A stretch of 64,000 bases of DNA from a virus, in the IMG/VR virus record IMGVR_UViG_3300047476_001680, positions 1-64,000 of that record, one strand, 5' to 3'. The notes under the pieces are model-generated. The model was not told the DNA's origin. It saw only the letters and a program-made list of their open reading frames with translations, and searched no databases. Each line of letters starts with the position of its first letter. Position 1 is the first letter of the stretch. This document shows positions 58,601 through 64,000 of this stretch, piece after piece. The position numbers and the translations under genes were made by a program.

Positions 58601-61600
58601 ACTAGGAGTCCATTGCAATTTTCTACTAGGAACTTCGCTTAGATATCTAAACTTGATGCTTGAAAGTTTTAGTATTTTAACAAAATCTACCTCTGCACCG
58701 ATAAATCCAGTGAGGTCAAAATCACCAGTATATTCAATTACAAAATTTGTATCATCAGTTACAGATTTAATTTCATACAATCCAGAAAAATTATCTATTC
58801 CATTTAAAATAATGATATTTTCTTTGGCAAAATTATGCTTGTCAGAAGTGGTCACTGTAAGTTGCCCGCCAAGACTATTAGTAATGTTGACAGTAAACAC
58901 CTCTGTGTTGGTAACTTCGTAAATATCCCAAACTTGTTTATAATTTTTTGCACACCACAATGTTTTGCCAACATCCAGAATGTCCAATTGCTCTTGGGTC
59001 AGCAATGTACTACCAAGATCAAAAACCTTTACATCTATCTCATCTATCTTGGCGAAACCCACAGATTGAATATCTTCGTCGTAGTCGCTAGATTCGTTTC
59101 GATCCAGGAATATAGGGAATTCAAGAGTATGTGTTGATGTTTTATAAACACTGTTTTTGTTTGTGTACGTTTCTGAATACAGAGCACTGCCATTAGCACC
59201 AATTACCAAACTCGCTGGGTTATTTTTTAAATACTGTTCCTGTAGCTGTATTTCAATATATCTATTAGTATCCAGACTTCCATATTCGCCTACTTTGAAA
59301 GCCCAGTCTTCGTGAAGTGTTATATTGCTGGTGTTGTCTTCAAAACTCAGCTGTTTTAATGCGTCAATGGCTCGCTTGGTACCTTTTTCTCGTATAAAGC
59401 CTTGATAGAACTTTACCTGTGATGTATCATTGATACCCAGATTATCCAGATAACTTCTATTTCTATATCCTATTAGGCCCAGGCTGTACTGATCAAAAAT
59501 ATTGTCATCAGTGACAGTGTCTATATCATAGTAATTTTCAGCGAGCCCTGCCATTGTACCAAAACTGTTTAATAAACCAGTCTTGATTCTTGACTTGTCC
59601 ACTGGCAACCATTCTGTAAACTTAAATTCATCGTTGGCCACAATGTTATCTTTGGCAGCATAATAAAAGTTTTTATACTCTACGAGATCTCCACGACGAT
59701 AGTCGGTACCCGAAGTCCAGCCGGGCACAGTCTCTCGGTTATATACAAAACCTGGAATTTCAAAAGAACCAGTCCAATCCTGAGTTTTACTGCCCACTAG
59801 TTTAACTCTGAACTGGCGCTGGCCCGTGGCTGGGTCGTAGATAACATCGTTAAATTGTGATTTATTATTGAACACCATCGCGTGTTCATATTGCACAGTG
59901 TTTAACTTTGCCAGAGCAATCATTGACTGGTTGTTATCTAAAATAATATTACAGTTATTACCCACGCGAGAAATACTGTAAGCATCATAATTCAGTGTCT
60001 TGAAATTCTGATCGACGACCCTACTGTTCCAGGGATCATTAGAAATTTTGTCGACCACTGTGGCTGAATTTTCGAACTCAAGTGTATTAGCCACTGGGCT
60101 TAGAACTAAAATGCTACCCACGGACCAGCCCTGTTGAATCCAAAATAAAAATTCTTCTATACTCAGTGCCCAGTCACCCACTTTACCCAGATCTTCTCGG
60201 AACTTGGTAAATTTAAATCCTTGACTCACTAGTCCCCGTTCGTATCCAGCTATAAAATCACAGACATCCTGAGCTGTCTTAAATTCTGTGCCATAGGGCA
60301 CATCTTGAATTGTATTCTGAAATATAGTTGGATAGGTAACTGTTTCCTTTAATACTCTTATTGGGTAACTATTGGCTGATGGTGCAGGAACTGCCACTGT
60401 AAAATATGGCTGGGAAACATCATAACCCCTCAGACTCCATCCGCTGGTAGTTTTTTCCACTATTATTGCACTATATGTTGGTGTAAGTATTGGTTGAGAT
60501 TTATTTACAAAAAGCTTGTAATCATCATCAGGAATAACAACACCTTGATTTAAACTGTTGGGACTGTATTGTTCGGCTATGACTTTGATTCGACTCTTGT
60601 CACTGAAGCCTGCCATACGATAACTGAGTTGTATGGAGTAATTTTCTATAAATGATTTCAGCGGAGTTTTATCCACTACTCCCAGGCCAGTCTGTCTTTC
60701 TGCCAGCCAGTTTATGTAGCCAGCACCTCGAGTTATTGTGCCAGCGGAATCGATATACCCGTTGATCTTGATATCATTTTGTGTTATACAACGATTGGTA
60801 CCTTCTACCACATACTGATTTAATACTTCGTCGTACCTATATATGTCAGTGGCCACACCCAGACTGAAATATTCTGCTGGGTTGATGACTGCAGATAAAA
60901 TCTGGCAGGCGAAAGGATAATTTACACTCTTGCGCCAGGCTGTTTCTATTCTTCCCCACTCACCAGAAACCCAGGGTTTGTCAAAGTCTTGTTCATTGTA
61001 GCTATTGGTCAACAAACCCAATGGTGGTAATAAATTCCCTTGGTTGTCCACGGGAATGATATTGGATAATCCTGGACGGACAAAACGTGCATCATATTGC
61101 ACTGTGATGCCATCACGTATAGCACCTGCCTCGAGATCTTCCCAGAGTAGTGTGTTATCACTAGTGTAGGGTGCAGGCCCGTATTGGTCTTGCCACCATA
61201 ATGGTTCTTCACTAAATCCCAGCATTTCCCAGGGACGAAGATTGGGCGCTTCAGTGTCATAAAAATACTGGAAGCACGCTCTCCAACTTCCAGGCAGTGC
61301 CTGGTTATCCAAAACATCACCAGCCCCACCATAGTTATAGGTGTAGGGATTGTCTACGTCATAGGTGTCATTGCTAGTAAAGTTTAATCCTAGTGCCCCG
61401 GCCCAGTTCAAGAAATTTTTACTTAATGCAAATTCGATTTGCTCCAGTGTATAGTCTCTATTAAGTTCTTTTCTAAATCTACCAGGCTTGGTTGCAAACA
61501 TATCTACACTTGTTGAAGTGTAACTTACTTTGATATTATTGTAGATTCGTCTCTCTAACTCTAGAACTAAGTCGTCTCTAAAATCATTGAATGCTGGCGT

Positions 61601-64000
61601 CACTGACCCGTCGTGACCACGTATCATTTTTACAGTACCGCTTAGGTAGCTGGTGTCATCAAAAATCTCAGGCGTGAACTTGGGCCACAGGCCCAATTTA
61701 GTTGGTGTTTCTGGAATATAACAGCCGTCGGTGTTGGTATATTCAAAAATAGTAATTCTGTCGCCCACTGTGAGTTCAAAATTATCCAGGAACCTAAATG
61801 CTGGTGATGATTCGAGAAACTCGTAATCTCGTCCTAGTAGTATCTGTGTTTTATTGTAATAAATTATAACTGCTTTATTAGATAATACTGTGGGATTGAA
61901 AATTTCCGATAGCAAATAACTACGTCTTGCAGTATCTAGCACGTAATAGGTTATAATATTTTTGTCACTGCCATAGGGAACCATATCGCTGGCAAACCAG
62001 GGAAAGCTATTGTCCTTGACTGAGTTAATCTGTGATAATATTTTGTCCACTGCCACAATAGGGCTTTCTAGATCTAGATATGGCTCTGTGATGGCCATAC
62101 TTAAAAACTTGTGTCTAAATCTAGAATATTCTTTTTCTGCGTATCTCACACTGTCCACGAAGTTATACTTTTCACTGCTCAAGAACAGTGCAGGTAAACT
62201 CACTGGATTGGCGTGTTGTAGGATGGTGCCCACACCAGTGTTAAAATCAATGTCTCTACTATTGTTAACTCCCGGGAACTCACCAGTTAAATCCACCGTA
62301 CTCTGAGCTAGATTGGTTGCGTGACCACGCATCTGACCCAGGGTGATTTCATTGACAATAAAATTCTGAGCATTGTAGTTTAAGTTTTCTGGAATGATGT
62401 AAAATCCCAGCTGGCTCTGTGACTTACTATAGAAATTAATATCAATTCTATCCCCCTGCTTGATGAGTTCCGAGTCAATAGTAATGTCGTGTTTGTTTCC
62501 AATTAAGTCAGTCACAGTGTAATAATCTGCTGTGATCTCTTTGAAGTTTACCAATACACGTAGATTTTTTCTAGTTATGCTGTCTTCCATTAATACATCC
62601 ACACGGAAGACATTGTCTGTACCATCGTAGATATAGGGAATACTCTGGAATTGTGAAGTGGGCTCGTTTACTTTTCTCCAGGGTATTAGTTTTCTAAGTT
62701 CACCAGTGCTAAACTCTTGTAGAGTACCCAGTCCAATTTTTTGTGTATAAGTAACTCCATCAATTACATAGTTAAATGTTTCATTTTCAAAGGTATTTTC
62801 AAATACGATGTCGCCAGATGTAATTAGATTTTTATAAGACAGTGGGAACCCCAGCACACTGTCGTTGGCGCCTGCACCAATTTTATAGCTAAAAATTGTG
62901 GAGCCATTAAATGCAGTAGCAGAATTGTTTATGGGGTAATAGTCAAGATCCCCGAAACTGATGCCGTTGGCATCATAAACGTCAAACCTAGGTGCCTGAT
63001 TCACATTGAGTTTTTGTTGCCCCTCATTCCAGTCCACACCATCCCACCAGAAATACTTTCCATTGTTACTAGACTGTGTGGCCCGGACACTGCTAAAAGG
63101 CACCACTACATCAGTCTCTTCAATTAAATTAATGACAGGCGCAGGATTAAATGTATTGATGTCAGTGTCAATGAATGCTACTCGGTAGACTTTTTTTCTA
63201 GCTTCGGGATCAAGTTCACGTGTAAAAATAACACGCATACCATCTTCAAATTTAGTACCAGCGTTATCGTAGGCCACAGGCTGGCCTTGTATAGCCACAA
63301 AAGGGCGTTCGTGAATTTGATCCACGATGTCCACGGGCTGAAGCCCAATGTAGCCTGAATTAAACAATTTAATATCTGGGATAAACTCGATGATGGGGCG
63401 ACGTGCCTTGATGGCCTGGGTTAATTCCACATTGGTATTATTGTATCTGGCAGTGTCAAATAAAACTTGTTGGTGGAACCAACGGTTGTTTTTGCTCCAG
63501 GGATTAAAGTCTGTGCTGCTTCTGTTAATTGTAATATAATCAGGTACAGTAATATCCACTGGATCACTATCGTAGACTATCAAACTATCCACAGCAGTCA
63601 GTCTGATACCTTTGCCCACCCCGTCCACATAGAACTCTCGTTCAGAATAGGTGCTGGACTGTGCGCTGGCATCAAATCTGACTTTTAATCCATTGGTGAA
63701 TTTTACACCGTTGGGACTGGTGTAATACGTTCTTGACAAAATATCATTTTCAACGTTGATGATATTGTTTTCAACATCGATGATTCTAATATAACCCCAA
63801 GCCCCCTCACGTGATCCGTTTTGATAATATAATCTGTCAAGATTGGCAGTGATGATGGGCACACTTTCTAGTGTTTGTGTAGTAGTCTTGTACCAACTAG
63901 TTGATCTTAAAGTTTGTCCACCGGTGACAGTTATCTTGTTTAGACTAGCGATGTCAGCATAGTAACTTAACTTAAATCTATATTGCCCGTCACCAATGTC
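52625..64000 (-). CDS. Giant virion protein with seven-bladed FG-GAP propeller (5' end outside window)
   Basis: At least 3,791 residues. The frame stays open to the right edge, so the GTG at 63862 is probably not the start. Seven FG-GAP-like blades lie between about 58480 and 56590: LGSSLSLSSTGKYLTAGRPG, LGHDVANGDAIVIASAPY, FGHSITISDDDNWLYVGAPG, FGWSVATSTDGRQLVAGAPA, YGYSVDICPYNCSVYVGVPY, FGYTIAITDTSDGLVVGSPE and FGSAVAVRGDSLFVGATQ. Nearer the C-terminus, four G-x-(G/R)-Y blocks occur (GGSGYADPPTITFSG, GSGYYTTPNITLS, GGLGYTKDG, GLRYLDNPVITVTGG). The remainder is Asn/Asp/Tyr-rich. It is the last gene in the window on this strand. A very large baseplate, whisker or tail-fibre protein is likely; enzymatic motifs are not evident. 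Confidence 0.85.
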   Translation of the reverse strand, partial: DIGDGQYRFKLSYYADIASLNKITVTGGQTLRSTSWYKTTTQTLESVPIITANLDRLYYQNGSREGAWGYIRIIDVENNIINVENDILSRTYYTSPNGVKFTNGLKVRFDASAQSSTYSEREFYVDGVGKGIRLTAVDSLIVYDSDPVDITVPDYITINRSSTDFNPWSKNNRWFHQQVLFDTARYNNTNVELTQAIKARRPIIEFIPDIKLFNSGYIGLQPVDIVDQIHERPFVAIQGQPVAYDNAGTKFEDGMRVIFTRELDPEARKKVYRVAFIDTDINTFNPAPVINLIEETDVVVPFSSVRATQSSNNGKYFWWDGVDWNEGQQKLNVNQAPRFDVYDANGISFGDLDYYPINNSATAFNGSTIFSYKIGAGANDSVLGFPLSYKNLITSGDIVFENTFENETFNYVIDGVTYTQKIGLGTLQEFSTGELRKLIPWRKVNEPTSQFQSIPYIYDGTDNVFRVDVLMEDSITRKNLRVLVNFKEITADYYTVTDLIGNKHDITIDSELIKQGDRIDINFYSKSQSQLGFYIIPENLNYNAQNFIVNEITLGQMRGHATNLAQSTVDLTGEFPGVNNSRDIDFNTGVGTILQHANPVSLPALFLSSEKYNFVDSVRYAEKEYSRFRHKFLSMAITEPYLDLESPIVAVDKILSQINSVKDNSFPWFASDMVPYGSDKNIITYYVLDTARRSYLLSEIFNPTVLSNKAVIIYYNKTQILLGRDYEFLESSPAFRFLDNFELTVGDRITIFEYTNTDGCYIPETPTKLGLWPKFTPEIFDDTSYLSGTVKMIRGHDGSVTPAFNDFRDDLVLELERRIYNNIKVSYTSTSVDMFATKPGRFRKELNRDYTLEQIEFALSKNFLNWAGALGLNFTSNDTYDVDNPYTYNYGGAGDVLDNQALPGSWRACFQYFYDTEAPNLRPWEMLGFSEEPLWWQDQYGPAPYTSDNTLLWEDLEAGAIRDGITVQYDARFVRPGLSNIIPVDNQGNLLPPLGLLTNSYNEQDFDKPWVSGEWGRIETAWRKSVNYPFACQILSAVINPAEYFSLGVATDIYRYDEVLNQYVVEGTNRCITQNDIKINGYIDSAGTITRGAGYINWLAERQTGLGVVDKTPLKSFIENYSIQLSYRMAGFSDKSRIKVIAEQYSPNSLNQGVVIPDDDYKLFVNKSQPILTPTYSAIIVEKTTSGWSLRGYDVSQPYFTVAVPAPSANSYPIRVLKETVTYPTIFQNTIQDVPYGTEFKTAQDVCDFIAGYERGLVSQGFKFTKFREDLGKVGDWALSIEEFLFWIQQGWSVGSILVLSPVANTLEFENSATVVDKISNDPWNSRVVDQNFKTLNYDAYSISRVGNNCNIILDNNQSMIALAKLNTVQYEHAMVFNNKSQFNDVIYDPATGQRQFRVKLVGSKTQDWTGSFEIPGFVYNRETVPGWTSGTDYRRGDLVEYKNFYYAAKDNIVANDEFKFTEWLPVDKSRIKTGLLNSFGTMAGLAENYYDIDTVTDDNIFDQYSLGLIGYRNRSYLDNLGINDTSQVKFYQGFIREKGTKRAIDALKQLSFEDNTSNITLHEDWAFKVGEYGSLDTNRYIEIQLQEQYLKNNPASLVIGANGSALYSETYTNKNSVYKTSTHTLEFPIFLDRNESSDYDEDIQSVGFAKIDEIDVKVFDLGSTLLTQEQLDILDVGKTLWCAKNYKQVWDIYEVTNTEVFTVNITNSLGGQLTVTTSDKHNFAKENIIILNGIDNFSGLYEIKSVTDDTNFVIEYTGDFDLTGFIGAEVDFVKILKLSSIKFRYLSEVPSRKLQWTPSTKIYIENGNQADEWSIYEKSEPWVLENNLKQSVLSNQGYLGSSLSLSSTGKYLTAGRPGTNSVTGNVVNFARNKYDQYIETGSITSNAKDLVGLGHDVANGDAIVIASAPYTKNNRGAVVVFDQDERGALAQRSIIASPVNTTSMFGHSITISDDDNWLYVGAPGEDKVYIYQFRDVDDESTSYTSAQVAVSSNSFTLPFTPAGQDFLVVQDREFIYTPYRDYTLAGNVLSFTFNINTAGNYGNLTVTQKSGYEYYANVSGNANSNFGWSVATSTDGRQLVAGAPADDVDGISRSGSISILDRSVERFYKTTSNVSFTVVSLHSLDNKNKVYVTGQLQTINVDYTVSGNTVSFITEPANGSTIEVESNNFELIGTKKGTDNVATDDQYGYSVDICPYNCSVYVGVPYFSSDNKFEVGRVYRLLNQSRVYGTIVGTVVNPTAVIGDTIRINDVVVEFTGTTLNNIVNDINNTRIPGITASNYNGYLKINSDAVIVADRLRVLPSTHSGTSPITYLGLDIFKDVEIIENPTATSYDRFGYTIAITDTSDGLVVGSPEAKTYKETTFDVYPALAETTPATKYFTDSTLDKLDQATTFDDGSTTFNDNFDSGAVWLMQYLSDSRQSIEYPGKFSLTQQLIPTDINVDFSTDIKFGSAVAVRGDSLFVGATQDSSSFTSTVNPQEYHGSVFYFKNNTGSKGWDQVESKQGRVDINSIVKAYLYNKDTNQVVYYLDYIDPIKGKILGQAEQELTYKTDYDPAVYNNSVRSDITLSQNFQWGREQVGQLWWDLGTVRYVDYEQGSIKYRTDNWGAQFEGSSIDVYEWVESDYPPSQYATLNGDGEVKYTDTYVSVNYIDTVTNLAVVKYYFWVKNKISVPQIASRKLSCLTVTDYIRNPKGSGIKYLAALRNDAVALFNIFEDVISDKIILHIDYASKINQDIIHREFSLLSPTGDKPANIPQVIYNKLLDSLSGVDVYDNIVPDAALPVQLKYGISNRPRQTMFVKREQAIANMVDYVNEVLKQTVVTRGFDLESISGGEPLPDITLGEYDLRCENNLEFGFVNPLTTPLGYRVLVVNDSTVGNHWALYENLRTDGWRLLRIQSYDVADYWEYTDWYAVGYSALTVPNFTIEATINLNDITSRLTTGDIIKIKNNGQNKWILLLVTDQDLRIIGIQSGTIQFKDNLYDYEKYGYSFDTGSFESSTFDRTPTVEMRTIVEALRNNIFINELSQKFTELFFVFVHYIFNEQKLVDWAFKTSFINIIHKVANLEELPLYRRNNQDNYKQYVEEVKPYRSTIREYVFNYEKTENNNLNVSDFDVVPYYDGELGLFRSPTSFATGGSVYPQDLDALNTSVNSYWKNNHDYYVSEVRVVDGGSGYADPPTITFSGSMTNDDARARALVANGSVTSVIVTYPGSGYYTTPNITLSFGGNAARLYPVLDNKTVRKIKTTLVYDRITYSSNVLTWSANTVFSENDIVTFNNVAYRVSTGFTSTSLFSSENLVELSGGDFDNANDRITAYYNPDIGRPGKNLALLQSGIDYPRVLLDSPYFSESGGFDVSSNEFDEDNFDAQARNEDGVFVFDEDLLDRIIDGGPPLANTAFDTSFSSNASVIEIDGGDYVDPYNSHSPEELVPGRMFDSVVMTITTANVDPLSSEYTNWYNSIGMTLDGVFIEDGGLGYTKDGISSVNVTVTSGNALVTATITTDGIILDNLGSIVGISISQPGLRYLDNPVITVTGGNLRPAIIYPRLSRPYWETTNNVFSYRIHKSIQSYKNLPRFTEIQDGEDIYRYYRADYVLDRTTLASDITANSNTIVVANSAVLSLPVNTPTSRIPGVIYINGERITFWNVDTATHTLSNIRRGTLGTGMASHSAGTVVYDMGANVDVVQGVDKADRDNIAFTRVNVAGVEFGKRFEGANFGPPITYTFTSVNNAVRTGVFNEQGYADSPILTESNVVVITEASLENITVETLANAPASNTGIFNSNTPYIRFIKGLTS

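Noticed and set aside
1-64000. tRNA genes, rRNA, insertion sequences, integrase or attachment sites
   Set aside because: No T-loop-like sequence in any gap, no transposase or integrase motif, and gaps are too short to hold such elements.

Overview
The window is a stretch of a tailed-phage genome (or a very phage-like element), most likely a large marine- or freshwater-type myovirus-like phage of a Gram-negative, probably proteobacterial, host. Reasons: almost no non-coding DNA; dozens of short genes coupled by ATGA, GTGA or TAATG overlaps; phage nucleotide and DNA enzymes (GTP cyclohydrolase I, QueD, QueE, DHFR, thymidylate synthase, dCMP deaminase, a flap/5' exonuclease); fibre-like virion proteins and one giant virion protein at the right end; a lipoprotein signal peptide; DUF2061 and DUF1289 proteins typical of Proteobacteria; and consensus sigma70 promoters. 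No rRNA, tRNA, CRISPR array, insertion sequence or convincing intrinsic terminator was seen.

Layout. From 1 to 27.8 kb all genes run on the + strand. This part holds the 3' end of a TGT/DpdA-like gene, folE, a lipoprotein with FG-GAP repeats, a phosphoribosyltransferase, a B12-type radical SAM protein, queD, queE, the exonuclease, a HAD nucleotidase, a MoxR ATPase with its VWA partner, DHFR, thymidylate synthase, and a sugar epimerase plus sugar aminotransferase pair. Many small conserved but unassigned phage genes lie between them. From 47.6 down to 27.8 kb the - strand carries one tightly packed polycistron: glycosyltransferase-like genes, seven consecutive twitch-type radical SAM genes, an unknown 368-residue protein, an SGNH-like hydrolase, a NodU-type carbamoyltransferase, another transferase, dCMP deaminase and a 794-residue protein with four 63-residue repeats. 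From 48.6 to 64 kb the - strand carries virion genes: two fibre-like proteins sharing a C-terminal domain, a small structural pair, and the 3' part of a protein of at least 3,791 residues containing what looks like a complete seven-bladed FG-GAP propeller.

How it fits together. FolE, QueD and QueE with a TGT/DpdA-like protein are most of a 7-deazaguanine DNA-modification route (queC is not in the window). DHFR, thymidylate synthase, dCMP deaminase and the nucleotidase supply dTMP. The epimerase and aminotransferase could make an amino sugar for the glycosyltransferases, and the carbamoyltransferase could cap it. The seven paralogous radical SAM enzymes in the same transcript are the most striking and least explained part, and are my candidate for an undescribed system, possibly a phage-encoded peptide- or glycan-modifying pathway.

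Regulation. Eight near-consensus sigma70 promoters, all with 17-bp spacers, are visible. Two are overlaid by long inverted repeats that look like operators. Two place the start codon exactly 6 nt after the -10 box with no ribosome-binding site, which predicts leaderless mRNAs for the exonuclease and thymidylate synthase. Virion genes instead have an ATAAATA motif 17-28 nt before the start, like T4-type late promoters.
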